Position numbers and translations under genes: made by a program. This document shows, one piece after another, positions 52,386 through 61,618 of a stretch of 64,000 nucleotides of DNA. Source of the stretch: an uncultured Prevotellaceae bacterium (GTDB taxonomy: Bacteria; Bacteroidota; Bacteroidia; Bacteroidales; Bacteroidaceae); assembly GCA_946415365.1 (NCBI GenBank), contig CAMKSE010000008.1:1-64000 (forward strand), read 5' to 3'. A model generated the notes under the pieces. It saw nothing but the letters and a program-made list of their open reading frames with translations, was not told the DNA's origin and made no database searches. The stretch's first letter is position 1, and each line of letters begins with the position of its first letter.

Positions 52386-52733
52386 TTAATAACCTTCCGT
52401 AATCATCTCATTTACACGGCCTTTGATTGTTTGAAAGTTTATATTCAAATTCGTGTGCTTTGGACTCGCAAACCATCGGAACAGGTCGTTTTTGCGACAT
52501 CCCGGTACAAGTACAGAAGAGCCCGACTGCAAGAGCCGGGCTATCTCAAAATATATCTTTTTTCTGGATCCTCTCGGCAAGTCGGGACGGAAGTCGAGCC
52601 GCTCGATAAGCCGAGGGTTTTGTTGGGGGATTAGCAACAGCGGGCTGAAATGTTGAATCATCTCGTCAAAGGCCCAGTAGTAATCACTGCTGATGAGATT
52701 CAGCAAAAGGGTGTCTTTTCTTTTTGTTTTCAT
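52386..52733 (-). CDS. Uncharacterised 115-residue protein, first gene of the VapE module
   Basis: The product begins MKTKRKDTLLLNLISSDYYW and ends NEMITEGY. Predicted mostly helical, with a basic middle (RGSRKKIYFEIARLLQSG) and an RWFASPKHTNLNINFQTIKG motif that might be a small winged or helix-turn-helix domain. No family is recognised. It lies 90 bases before the 89-residue gene in the same direction and behind a -7 element at 52910-52917. Confidence 0.6.
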   Translation of the reverse strand: MKTKRKDTLLLNLISSDYYWAFDEMIQHFSPLLLIPQQNPRLIERLDFRPDLPRGSRKKIYFEIARLLQSGSSVLVPGCRKNDLFRWFASPKHTNLNINFQTIKGRVNEMITEGY

Positions 52734-52884
52734 TGTTTGCTATGGCTTGTGCCGCCACCCGTAGGATGGTCGGCCAAACCACAGCAAGGCATGCCGGGCC
52801 GGTCAGTAGGTTGTTAGTTTTGGTCTATAGGTACCAGTTTAGTGTTTGGTCAAAAATTATAATTTACTTTACAAAATTTGAATT

Positions 52885-52917
52885 TAGCAACAAAGTTGCT
52901 ATATGCGTACAAAGATA
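52885..52917 (-). promoter_or_regulatory. Promoter of the VapE module with palindrome at the start site
   Basis: TATCTTTG on the minus strand (52910-52917) is followed within 8 bases by TAGCAAC-AAA-GTTGCTA (52885-52901), a perfect 7-bp inverted repeat placed where transcription should begin. This fits a repressor operator or a 5-prime stem. The leader to 52733 is about 150 bases. Confidence 0.5.
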
Positions 52918-53032
52918 CGAAATTATTTAAATAATTGATTCGTTTAGTTCGCATTTTTTGCATTTGCATGCTATATTTCCCCTTTTGAAGCACTTTCTTG
53001 CCCTAAAACTTGCAGAATTCAGAAAAACTCCG

Positions 53033-53201
53033 TACCTTTGCAACTGATCACCGGCGCATACCTCAGTGGAGGGCCGGTGTGACATTGAGGGTAATATAAC
53101 AAGCGTTTGCTGTTTATTCATACCAATATCCTTAAAAAAGATAAAAAGGCAATATCAATTATAGGATTTCTATAATAGAATTTGTATAATTGAGCCTTTT
53201 T
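53033..53201 (+). ncRNA. Candidate small RNA with own promoter and terminator
   Basis: TTG (53010-53012) and TACCTTTG (53033-53040) are 20 bases apart, a good Bacteroidetes promoter. Directly after comes a hairpin CACCGGC / GCCGGTG with an inner CCTC-AGTG-GAGG (53049-53079). The transcript would end at the hairpin with T run at 53143-53201, giving about 155 bases. No reading frame with a plausible product lies inside. It stands alone between the VapE module and the fructan locus. Confidence 0.5.
53143..53201. terminator. Bidirectional terminator
   Basis: AAAAAGGC...TCAATTATA on the left pairs with TATAATTGAGCCTTTTT on the right, with one 4-base bulge; TTCTA-TAA-TAGAA forms the top. The A and T runs allow termination on both strands. 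Confidence 0.75.
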
Positions 53202-53325
53202 ACTTACTTCTGACCTACCAGAACGAGGAACGCATAAAGGCATATAGTGTTTCTGATCGATTCTTGGAAATGTGGATATGCAAGACCTACTGACCTTCGA
53301 ATCACACGTCTCCAGATATGGTGTG

Positions 53326-53436
53326 CAAAAAAATGCGCGACTCATCACGAGCCGCGCCATTCTCCCAAACAATAATCTAACTAACTCTTAACTAACGATG
53401 TTTAAACCAATTATGTATGAATCTGGTGCAAAGGTA
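53326..53436 (-). ncRNA. Short promoter-to-terminator unit behind GH32
   Basis: TACCTTTG on the minus strand (53429-53436) starts a transcript that meets a strong terminator after about 70-95 bases: GCGCGGCTC / GAGTCGCGC (53335-53357) followed by seven T. The fructan-type operator lies 51 bases upstream. It is either a sugar-regulated small RNA or the leader left from a deleted operon. A frame with a start codon runs through the terminator but looks non-coding. Confidence 0.5.
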
Positions 53437-53486
53437 CAGTGTTTTTCCTTTGCCATCGATAAGATATGTTTCAAAGACATACAAAA

Positions 53487-53523
53487 ATCGTTCACTGTAA
53501 CATATTTGTTAGCAATGAACGAT
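53487..53523. promoter_or_regulatory. Fructan-regulator operator, copy A
   Basis: ATCGTTCACTG (53487-53497) and CAATGAACGAT (53513-53523) form an inverted repeat with 15 bases between, the same spacing as the copy before the regulator gene. The core begins TAACAT in both when aligned. It lies 5 bases after the GH32 stop codon. Confidence 0.8.
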
Positions 53524-53528
53524 TATTT

Positions 53529-55052
53529 TCACCATATGCTGTTCAGTTGACGCACTTTGGCTTCATAAGATGCCCCAGAGATGGTCAAGCAATTATAGAT
53601 GGATTGGGGAAATACGAGATTGGTCATAGACATGGAACCGTTCTCCGTAAAGACCTCTACCGACGACTGGTCAACGAAGATATCGAGCGTAACCGAATTG
53701 CCAGATACATTGAGGGGAGCCTGTATCGACGGGACGGAGAAAGTTCCGTTGAAACTGGTCTGACCTGTGGCAGAAGTACGATGGGCCGTTACCGTGCGAT
53801 CGGAAGCGCTGACATCAAGCACATACTTCTCCTCGGAGCCATTACTCAGCGTGATGGTAGATTTCTGATCGAGCTGGAGAGTAATGCGAAGCTGATAAGC
53901 ATCTTTGACATCAAGACTTGTACCTGCTGTCTGCCAACTCCCAGCTATCTTGTCGATTTCGCTTACAACGGTGTTGGTTAATAACGATTTCCCATCATAT
54001 TCGATGAGTTTCAATTCGCGAGGCAGCGTCATGGATGAGCGCCAGGGTGAGCACGGCACAGCACCTGCGTATGTCCAGTTGTTCATCCAGCCGATCATAA
54101 TCTTGCGGTCACCCGTGTTGCTCCAGGTCACACCTGCATAGCAGTCCATTCCATAGTCGAGCCAGAGGGGATAGTCGAGAGCATCGGCCTTGAACTCCTT
54201 GCCGTCAAAATTGCCTACGAAGTACATCATGCCTGAACCAAGGACAGGGCCACCAGGGTTGACACTGACCAGCAATACCCACTTGTCGCCAAGCTGGATT
54301 AAATCAGGACATTCCCACTGGAAACTGGGACGGCCAGTCAGGTCAATGACAAACGTGCTCAGATGATTCCAGTTAGTGAGGTTGGTGGAGCCATAAAACT
54401 CCACACCGCGTGCCCAGCCTTTAGCCAGTGCCATCACCCACTGCTTAGACCCTTCGTGCCAGAACACCTTCGGGTCGCGTAGGTTATCATCGTTGTTCTT
54501 GATAACGGGATTGCCCGTATAACGGGTGAATGTCTTGCCACCGTCGATAGAGTAGGCGATGCTCTGTTGTTGCTTGCCTGCAACATCGCCAGTCTCACCA
54601 GCCGAGGTATAGAGGGCCACCATTGCATTGGCACCGAAGCCTGCGGTGTTGTCCTTGTCGATAACGGCAGAACCGCTGAAGATGGCGCCCAGTTCATCGC
54701 GTGTCATCGCTACGGCCTGCTCCTTCCAATGCATCAGGTCACTAGAGGTGGCGTGGCCCCACGACATGTTGCCCCAATCGTTGCCTTGTGGGTTATATTG
54801 ATAAAAGAGGTGATAAGTGCCGTTGGCATAGACCATACCGTTAGGATCGTTCATCCAGTTCTTGGCAGGTGTAAAGTGGATCTGTGGACGGTACTGCTCA
54901 TTGTAGCTGCTTGGCGTGGGAGCAGGTGGTGTGGGGGCAGGTGTCGGATCTGGTGTTGGTATTGGCTCTGAGTCATCACCACCACAACCAATGATAGTGA
55001 CTGCCATCAAGGCGGTCACCATCATAAAGGATATTCTTTTAAGTATTCGCAT
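53529..55052 (-). CDS. GH32 fructan hydrolase lipoprotein (exo-inulinase/levanase type)
   Basis: A 507-residue lipoprotein (lipobox VTIIGC) with a Pro/Thr linker (residues 30-47). The GH32 propeller has the nucleophile Asp in WMNDPNG (about residue 69), the transition-state stabiliser in LRDPKVFW and the acid Glu in WECPDLIQLG. A C-terminal beta-sandwich ends in KVRQLNSIW, preceded by IFVDQSSVEVF. It releases fructose from inulin or levan, or cleaves sucrose, at the cell surface or in the periplasm. It is the last gene of the fructan operon, 30 bases after the surface lipoprotein gene. Confidence 0.95.
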   Translation of the reverse strand: MRILKRISFMMVTALMAVTIIGCGGDDSEPIPTPDPTPAPTPPAPTPSSYNEQYRPQIHFTPAKNWMNDPNGMVYANGTYHLFYQYNPQGNDWGNMSWGHATSSDLMHWKEQAVAMTRDELGAIFSGSAVIDKDNTAGFGANAMVALYTSAGETGDVAGKQQQSIAYSIDGGKTFTRYTGNPVIKNNDDNLRDPKVFWHEGSKQWVMALAKGWARGVEFYGSTNLTNWNHLSTFVIDLTGRPSFQWECPDLIQLGDKWVLLVSVNPGGPVLGSGMMYFVGNFDGKEFKADALDYPLWLDYGMDCYAGVTWSNTGDRKIMIGWMNNWTYAGAVPCSPWRSSMTLPRELKLIEYDGKSLLTNTVVSEIDKIAGSWQTAGTSLDVKDAYQLRITLQLDQKSTITLSNGSEEKYVLDVSASDRTVTAHRTSATGQTSFNGTFSVPSIQAPLNVSGNSVTLDIFVDQSSVEVFTENGSMSMTNLVFPQSIYNCLTISGASYEAKVRQLNSIW

Positions 55053-55082
55053 AATCTTGCAATTTGTGAGAAATTCTTTGTT

Positions 55083-56579
55083 TTATCTGGTCTTCAGATA
55101 TTCCAGAGAGTTCTTTGCCAGAGTCAGTACGTTGTCCTGATAGATGTTATTTTTCGGATGTGCACTCTTGTCGGGCGAGCCGTCACGGTTTTTCATCGAG
55201 AACTCGCAACCACCGTTACCGATGCAGAGCAGTGTGCCCTGGAACTCAGTGTTACCCTGCTGGGCTTCCCAGACATTCATCTGGCTAACCCACCAGATCT
55301 GGCTGTCCCATGTGCCAAGCGGATAGACACCGTAGACCTGGGTGCACTGTGCATAGCAAGATTCCTCGGTATTGCCAATGCCCGTCCAGAGACTTGGCAG
55401 ATTGAAGTACAGGCAGTTGTGGTCTTCCGTCCAACCCGGGCCCTTGAAAGCGATGAGCTTCGTGTCGGCAGTAGTCTCCACCTCGAGTCCCTTGTAGATA
55501 GGATGCGTCGAGTGATCCTTCTTGAACTTGTGGTCGGGATTGAGTTCGACAGCCATTCTCCAGGTATCCTCGTTGATACCACCCTCTCCAAAGCCGAAGG
55601 CATGGTCGTTGCCCTTCATCTCGTCAAGGTTGATGCGGCCCAAGTGTCCGGCATAGACGGTGGCATGGCTCCAGAGCAGCATGCTGCCGCCGTTCTTGTA
55701 CCACTCACGGATGAACGGAGTGGCTGCCTCAACGTTGGCGGGAATGTTCCACACGTCACTTTCGCTGACACCCTCAAGGTCACGTAGCCAGAAGAGCACA
55801 CGGAACGGCTCAACATCGTCGACACTCTTGATGTCGTCGAAGCATACATACTGAGCTGTTGGATAGGTCTCGTGCAGCCAGAGCCATGCAGAAGCCTCAT
55901 CGTCGTCGCCATTTTCAACCAGTTCTTCAGGAGTACCATAGATACTTAGGAATCCGATGGCGGTCTTGCCAATACGGAGGGAAGACTTCGTGGACAGTGA
56001 AGTGCCTTTTTCGTTCTGGGCAACCAGTTTCACTTCCCATGTGTCGCCAGTCTCCACATCACTGATGATATAGCTCGTTGCAGAGCCGGAGAGAGTCTCA
56101 TTGATTGTACGTAAACCATTGGTGGCTGTCAGGAGGATGCTAGAGGCATCGGCAGCCTTGTTCCACTCCACGAGGGCGTCATAGCCACCAGCCTTGTCAA
56201 TCTGGCTCATCTGTACACCGCTGATACTGGAAGCACCCTCACGAGTGTATGCTTTGATGACGCCAGCAGAAATGTTGTTGCCATCGGAAGCCTTGAACAC
56301 ATACTCAAACGGCACATTGGTGGGCACATCCTTGTGTGTATAACTGTTGCCGCTGACAGTCTCAGTACTTGAGAGCGTTCCGTTGCGGTAAGTGATGACA
56401 CGCATCTCTGTACCCTGTGACGGCCACGTCCAGATGTAGTCGTCGCCAGAGAGCTGACCTGTGATCTGTGAGGCGTCGGGTGCGCTGAGTTTCATAGCCT
56501 CGCGCTCGATGTCCTTGTCCTGACAAGCGGTAAGGATAAGTGCGAACATCGCCATTATAATGATTGATATCTTTTTCAT
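55083..56579 (-). CDS. Fructan surface-binding lipoprotein (DUF4960-like)
   Basis: A 498-residue lipoprotein (lipobox ALILTAC). The N-terminal half has two fibronectin-III-like domains (about 25-210). The C-terminal half resembles the DUF4960 family seen in fructan loci (FLSIYGTPEEL, LLWSHATVYAGHLGRINLDE, LPSLWTGIGNTEESCYAQ), which has a Rossmann-like, glutamine-amidotransferase-like appearance. It occupies the SusE position between SusD and GH32 and probably holds fructan chains at the surface. The domain assignment is from memory of the family and moderate in certainty. Confidence 0.75.
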   Translation of the reverse strand: MKKISIIIMAMFALILTACQDKDIEREAMKLSAPDASQITGQLSGDDYIWTWPSQGTEMRVITYRNGTLSSTETVSGNSYTHKDVPTNVPFEYVFKASDGNNISAGVIKAYTREGASSISGVQMSQIDKAGGYDALVEWNKAADASSILLTATNGLRTINETLSGSATSYIISDVETGDTWEVKLVAQNEKGTSLSTKSSLRIGKTAIGFLSIYGTPEELVENGDDDEASAWLWLHETYPTAQYVCFDDIKSVDDVEPFRVLFWLRDLEGVSESDVWNIPANVEAATPFIREWYKNGGSMLLWSHATVYAGHLGRINLDEMKGNDHAFGFGEGGINEDTWRMAVELNPDHKFKKDHSTHPIYKGLEVETTADTKLIAFKGPGWTEDHNCLYFNLPSLWTGIGNTEESCYAQCTQVYGVYPLGTWDSQIWWVSQMNVWEAQQGNTEFQGTLLCIGNGGCEFSMKNRDGSPDKSAHPKNNIYQDNVLTLAKNSLEYLKTR

Positions 56580-56629
56580 AACTCTTAATTCTTAACTACT
56601 TTAACTTCTATAACTACTTAACCACTACT

Positions 56630-58366
56630 TTAATTGTATCCCTTGTTCTGGGTATAGAGACCAGGTACATAGTAGAGCTGGATGTAAGGCAGCGGGAAAT
56701 ACTCGTTCTTGCCCGGTGTGTAGTGGGCATCCTTGTAGTACTGAGCATAGGTCTGTCCGTTGTATTCCACATCCTTCTCTGTTTCGAAGAAGGCATTCAG
56801 AACCACAGAGGCGATACCCCAGCGGCGCAGGTCGAAGTAGCGGCCGTTCTCCATGGCAAGCTCCAGGCGACGCTCCCAGCGCAGGCATTTACGGGCAGTG
56901 TCTACATCCTTAAAATAGGTGTCAGGATAGAGGGCAATATCGCACTGGTCGGCAGCGTAATTAATATGCTTGGCGATAGAGTTCTTGGCGCGCTCACGGA
57001 TGGTATTGATAATGTCTTTTGCTTCGTTGAGTTGACCGGTCTCGATAAGAGCCTCGGCGCGCATCAGCATCACGTCGGTGTAGCGCAGCACATAGTCGTT
57101 CATGGGGAATGCCTGCCAAGGATAGTCGTATGCCTCACCATTGCTACGCTGTGGAACCTCCTTCAGGGAAGTATAGTAGCCGTAGGTATTGGGGGTACGA
57201 GAGTTATCGGTCGTCATGGTGAACTCAGACTCATATTTGTAAGGGAAGGTAGGCATACCCACTGTGTGGAAGAGGCGTGGATCCCACTTCTGATCGGTAG
57301 GAATACCGTTAATAGGATAGTCGGTCACCTTGTTGTAATCATCGAACATTGGTAGTCCGTCCTTGGTCTTGAAGGCGTTCACGAGGTTTTGTGTGGGCTT
57401 ATGGAAGTCCCATCCGCACGACCAGATACCCCAGCAGCCGTTCAGCATGTTACTCCAGTTGGCACGGCCGAAGCGGGTGTTGTCGTCCTCATAGTTAGAG
57501 TGCTGTACAGCAAAGATGCTCTCCTTGGAGTTCTTGTACTCAGGCAGGAAGATGTCGCCAAAGTCCTCAAGATAGCCGTACTGTGAGTTCTGTACTACTG
57601 CAGTATACTCAAGTACTTTCTGCATGTAATCCTTGTTGATGTGGTTGATACCGGTGTTATCCTCATATCCGTTGCCCCATGCCATTGTCAGGTAGCACTT
57701 GGCCAGATAGGCTGCTGCTGCAATCTTGTTGGCACGTCCACCATCAGCCTGCTGAACGGGTAGCACATCATAAGCGGCCTTAAAGTCGGCTACAATCTTC
57801 TGCATCAATTCTTCGTGAGTGAACTCATCATTACGAGTCTGTTCCTCTGAGTGTACAGAGTAGACCTCCTCGTCGATCCAGGGCACCTGATTCCACATCT
57901 GCACCAACTTGAAGTAGAAGTGTGCACGGAGGAAACGGACCTCACCTTCGCGAATAGCTTTTGTTGTGGCATCCATCGCAGCATCGTTAGCCAGTGAAAC
58001 CAAAGCACGGTTGCAACGGCTGATAGAGCAATAGAAATGATACCAGAGTTCGTCCATGTGGTCGGGAGTGGAGGCAGTCAGTGATGACCAAACCTCTACC
58101 GGGTGGTAGTTGGTGTCAGTGGTTCCTGAACCGCCCTTCATGGCATCGTCAGATGATACGTCGCCGTAAGGCCAGAGATTAAACGGATAGGTGTACCAAT
58201 CGTCACCCAGTTTGGCGTATGCAGCAGTCACCATCTCTTCGGGCTGGCTCATGGCCAGTTCCTCGTTGATGACACCTTTGGGCGTTACGTCTATGAAATC
58301 GTCGCAAGAGGTAAGCGTACCGCAAACGATCAGACCTGCGCAAATTGCTTTATATATTGCTTTCAT
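56630..58366 (-). CDS. SusD-family lipoprotein of the fructan locus
   Basis: A 578-residue SusD/RagB protein with the lipobox CGTLTSC and start CDDFIDVTPKGVINEE. TPR-like helices include EVRFLRAHFYFKLVQMWNQV. The C-terminal region has LRWERRLELAMENGRYFDLR and EYFPLPYIQLYYVPGLYTQN. It pairs with the SusC gene 53 bases upstream and should bind fructo-oligosaccharides. Confidence 0.95.
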   Translation of the reverse strand: MKAIYKAICAGLIVCGTLTSCDDFIDVTPKGVINEELAMSQPEEMVTAAYAKLGDDWYTYPFNLWPYGDVSSDDAMKGGSGTTDTNYHPVEVWSSLTASTPDHMDELWYHFYCSISRCNRALVSLANDAAMDATTKAIREGEVRFLRAHFYFKLVQMWNQVPWIDEEVYSVHSEEQTRNDEFTHEELMQKIVADFKAAYDVLPVQQADGGRANKIAAAAYLAKCYLTMAWGNGYEDNTGINHINKDYMQKVLEYTAVVQNSQYGYLEDFGDIFLPEYKNSKESIFAVQHSNYEDDNTRFGRANWSNMLNGCWGIWSCGWDFHKPTQNLVNAFKTKDGLPMFDDYNKVTDYPINGIPTDQKWDPRLFHTVGMPTFPYKYESEFTMTTDNSRTPNTYGYYTSLKEVPQRSNGEAYDYPWQAFPMNDYVLRYTDVMLMRAEALIETGQLNEAKDIINTIRERAKNSIAKHINYAADQCDIALYPDTYFKDVDTARKCLRWERRLELAMENGRYFDLRRWGIASVVLNAFFETEKDVEYNGQTYAQYYKDAHYTPGKNEYFPLPYIQLYYVPGLYTQNKGYN

Positions 58367-58419
58367 AATCTTTTCTTATTTAATAAATTCCTAAAATCCT
58401 TGAATCCTTATCAAATTCC

Positions 58420-61400
58420 TTAGAACGAAGTTTGAATGCCAAATGAGAACGAAGTGCTGTTAGGATACATCCAACGAGGGTTCTCAGGATCTGAGCAAGT
58501 CAGTGAGCTGCTCTTCACGGTGAGCAGGTTGTGACCAGAGATGTAGACACGGGCACTGGTCATGTTTAACTTGCTGAGGAAACTCTTCGGCAGGTTATAA
58601 CCAATCTGCACTTGGCGGAGTTTAGCATAAGAGCCGTTCTCTACGAAGTAGGTAGAGGTGCGATTTTCGTTACCGGTGTTGTTCGTGGTCAGAGCGGGGA
58701 TGCTACTACCAGTGTTGGCTGTAGTCCAGGCGTCCAACATGCGGTTACCCTTGTTCGAACCAGCATCGGTGATGCTATAGAAGTCGGTCTGGAACTTCTG
58801 GTCGTTGTAAACATCCTGACCGGCAACGCCCTGCCAGAACATGTTGAAGTCAAAGTCTTTATAGCTCAGGTCGACATTCAGACCCCAAGAGAAGTTGGGC
58901 ACAGGCGAGAAGATCCAGGTCTGGTCCTGCTCGTTGATGATGCCGTTACCATCGAGGTCAGCATACTTCAGACCACCCACACGGGCATTCTCCTGACCGC
59001 TAGCCAGCACTTCCTCACGGTTTTGGAACAGTCCGTCGACGACATAACCCACGATTGATCCGTAGGGACGACCAGACTCAACGAGGTTCTCCTTAGCGGT
59101 GTGGACATACGAACCTGTCGTTGTCTCAGGCAGGTAGGTCACCTTAGAACGGTAGAAGTCGATATTGCCGTTGATGTTGTAATGCAAACCATACTCAGTG
59201 GTATGACGGTAACCGAGAGCAAGTTCCATACCCCAGTTCTGGAGGCTAGGACCGTTGAGCCATGAGGCACCACCTTCACCCATCGAACCGAGATAGGCTG
59301 GATTGATGAGCATGTCCTTTACCTTTTTAATATAAGCATCGAAGGTACCGTAGATAGAACTGCCGAGGAAACGGAAGTCGAGACCGACGTTCCACTGCTC
59401 GGTGGTCTCCCACTTCAGGTCATTGTTCTGAGCCTGTGTGGCACGAAAGCCGGAGGGGAATGTACCGCTGTTCTGCAGTTTCAGGTCGTAGGCGGTCGAC
59501 TCGTTGCGCTCACCACCGTAAGTAGCAGCATAGAGTCCGTAGCGGGCGTAGTTGGAGATGGCCTGGTTACCGGTCTGTCCCCAAGAGGCACGTACCTTAA
59601 TATCGTCGATCCAAGGCTGCTTCAGGTGCTGAGAGATACGATAACCGATCGTAGCAGCGGGGAAGTTACCATAGCGGTTGTTCTCACCGAAGCGGCTGGA
59701 ACCGTCATGACGAATGGTGAACGAAGCGAGCACCAGATCCTTGAAATTATAGTCTACCTTGCCGAAGAATGATACGAGGTTGTAGCCCTCTTGGATACCT
59801 CCGGCGCGCTGGGTGCCGGTAGCAGCATCGGGGAACATATAGTCGTAGTTCTCAAGGGCGAACATCTGGGCATAGGCGTTGTTGCGATCTTCCACGTCTC
59901 TGTGCAGCTCGATACCGCCTAAGAGGATGAATGAGTGGTCTACACCGATGTTGAAACTATAGTTGGCTGTATTTGACCAGGTCCACTTCACAGACGTCTT
60001 GGCACCCATATTGGCTGATGGGGTATCGTTGTTCACCACGTCAGAGTGGTAGGTGTAAGTTACGCTGTGGATATTCTCCGACCACAGGTCGAGACCGAAG
60101 TTAGAGCGGAGCAGCAAGCCCTTGATAGGCTCGATGTTAATAAAGGCGTTACCGAATATACGCCACATCTTCAGGCGGTTGTCGCGGTTGTGATAGAGTT
60201 CACGCATTGGGTTCTGGCGGTCGCTCATGCCACCCACAGGACCAGAGAAGGTCACGCCATCCTCTTCATATACAGGCAGTGTCGGGGCCATCTTCAGAGC
60301 ATTCTCCAGCGGCTGGCAGTCCACCTGGTTAGAGTAGGTGATAGTGGCATTCTCGCCGATAGTTACCATCTTGTTCACCTTGAAACTGGTGTTGATACGG
60401 CCTGAGAAACTCTCGAAGTCGGTATATTTCAGGATACCGGCATTCTTCTTATAACCAAATGAGAAGAGGGCGGAAGACTTGTCGGTAGCGTTAGAGATCG
60501 AGAGGTCGTAGCTCTGTGAGAAACCAGTACGGGAGATCTCTTTAAGCCAGTCGGTGTCGCTGAAACGCATAGTCTTCTTCAGGTTGACATAGCCGTCATA
60601 GAGACCGTTGACAGTAAACTGGCGCATCTGGCCTGTTGCAGGATCGTAAGCTTGGATGGGCACACCGTTCTGTGCGTTCAGGTTCAAACCGTAGTTAGAG
60701 GCATAAGCCACGGGGTCGAGGCCGTCGTTCATGGCTGCCTGAGCCATGGCTGTGGCATACTCCGATGTGTTGGCCAGATCCATCATCGTCTGCTTGTTGT
60801 AGAACTGGGCAGTCAGGTTGGCAGAGAAGTCCACCTTCACCTTGTCGCCCTTCTTACCGCTACGGGTGGTGATGATGATCACACCGTTGGCAGCGCGCGA
60901 TCCGTAGATAGAGGCCGAGGCAGCGTCCTTCAACACCTGCATCGACTCGATATCGTTCATGTTCAGAGTGTTCAGGTTAGTCGTTGTAGGCACACCGTCG
61001 ATGACGAAGAGGGGATCCTGAGATGAGTTGAAAGAGCCGATACCACGAATACGAACGGTACCTGCACCTACAGGCGAACCATTACTGGTAATCGTCATAC
61101 CTGGCACCTTACCCTGCAGGGCACGCATCGGGTCTGTGTCAGAAGAGGTCTTCAGTTCCTTGGTCTCCACCACAGAGACAGAACCAGTCAGGTCGGCCTT
61201 ACGCTGAGTAGAGTAACCAGTGACCACCACCTCTGCCAATTCCTTGGCGTTGTCGGTCATAGTCACCTGCATGCCGTCCTTGGCGGGCTGTTCCTGTGTG
61301 TTGTAGCCGATGTAGGAGAAGACCAGCGTCTTTCCTGCCTCAACTTTCAACTTGAAGTTACCGTCGAAGTCGGTGATTGTACCGTTCGAGGTTCCCTTCT

Positions 61401-61533
61401 CCATCACCGTGGCACCGATAACCGTCTCGCCTGAGGCGTCTACCACCGTTCCACTGATTTCTGTCTGCGCGTACATTATAGTACTCGTCAGAATGAGTGC
61501 AAGACTCAGAACCAATTTCTTTAGTTGTTCCAT
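58420..61533 (-). CDS. SusC-family TonB-dependent transporter of the fructan locus
   Basis: A 1037-residue outer-membrane transporter. After the signal peptide (MEQLKKLVLSLALILTSTIM) come the carboxypeptidase-D-like domain (ISGTVVDASGETVIGATV), the plug with VVVTGYSTQRKADLTGSVSV and GSRAANGVIIITTRSGKKG, and the barrel ending FGIQTSF. It heads the operon SusC-SusD-surface lipoprotein-GH32. The upstream region carries a doubled form of the fructan operator (61619-61677) but only a weak -7 element (GACCTTTG at 61582-61589), which suits a promoter that needs an activator. Confidence 0.96.
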   Translation of the reverse strand: MEQLKKLVLSLALILTSTIMYAQTEISGTVVDASGETVIGATVMEKGTSNGTITDFDGNFKLKVEAGKTLVFSYIGYNTQEQPAKDGMQVTMTDNAKELAEVVVTGYSTQRKADLTGSVSVVETKELKTSSDTDPMRALQGKVPGMTITSNGSPVGAGTVRIRGIGSFNSSQDPLFVIDGVPTTTNLNTLNMNDIESMQVLKDAASASIYGSRAANGVIIITTRSGKKGDKVKVDFSANLTAQFYNKQTMMDLANTSEYATAMAQAAMNDGLDPVAYASNYGLNLNAQNGVPIQAYDPATGQMRQFTVNGLYDGYVNLKKTMRFSDTDWLKEISRTGFSQSYDLSISNATDKSSALFSFGYKKNAGILKYTDFESFSGRINTSFKVNKMVTIGENATITYSNQVDCQPLENALKMAPTLPVYEEDGVTFSGPVGGMSDRQNPMRELYHNRDNRLKMWRIFGNAFINIEPIKGLLLRSNFGLDLWSENIHSVTYTYHSDVVNNDTPSANMGAKTSVKWTWSNTANYSFNIGVDHSFILLGGIELHRDVEDRNNAYAQMFALENYDYMFPDAATGTQRAGGIQEGYNLVSFFGKVDYNFKDLVLASFTIRHDGSSRFGENNRYGNFPAATIGYRISQHLKQPWIDDIKVRASWGQTGNQAISNYARYGLYAATYGGERNESTAYDLKLQNSGTFPSGFRATQAQNNDLKWETTEQWNVGLDFRFLGSSIYGTFDAYIKKVKDMLINPAYLGSMGEGGASWLNGPSLQNWGMELALGYRHTTEYGLHYNINGNIDFYRSKVTYLPETTTGSYVHTAKENLVESGRPYGSIVGYVVDGLFQNREEVLASGQENARVGGLKYADLDGNGIINEQDQTWIFSPVPNFSWGLNVDLSYKDFDFNMFWQGVAGQDVYNDQKFQTDFYSITDAGSNKGNRMLDAWTTANTGSSIPALTTNNTGNENRTSTYFVENGSYAKLRQVQIGYNLPKSFLSKLNMTSARVYISGHNLLTVKSSSLTCSDPENPRWMYPNSTSFSFGIQTSF

Positions 61534-61581
61534 TGTTGACAGTTTAATATTAAATTAGTAATGTTTGAATAAAAACTGCCG

Positions 61582-61589
61582 CAAAGGTC
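61582..61589 (-). promoter_or_regulatory. Weak -7 element of the fructan SusC operon
   Basis: GACCTTTG on the minus strand departs from TAnnTTTG in the first two bases. The ATG follows 48 bases downstream. Confidence 0.4.
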
Positions 61590-61618
61590 GTTATTATTTT
61601 AGTAAAGAGCGTAAAAAT

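Noticed and set aside
52927..53121. 64-residue minus-strand frame in the AT-rich spacer
   Set aside because: It overlaps a strong plus-strand promoter and hairpin, and its composition is Lys/Asn/Cys-rich without any motif.
53118..53372. 84-residue minus-strand frame after the orphan fructan promoter
   Set aside because: The strong terminator at 53335-53357 lies inside the start of the frame, and the residues show no fold or family; it is treated as non-coding.
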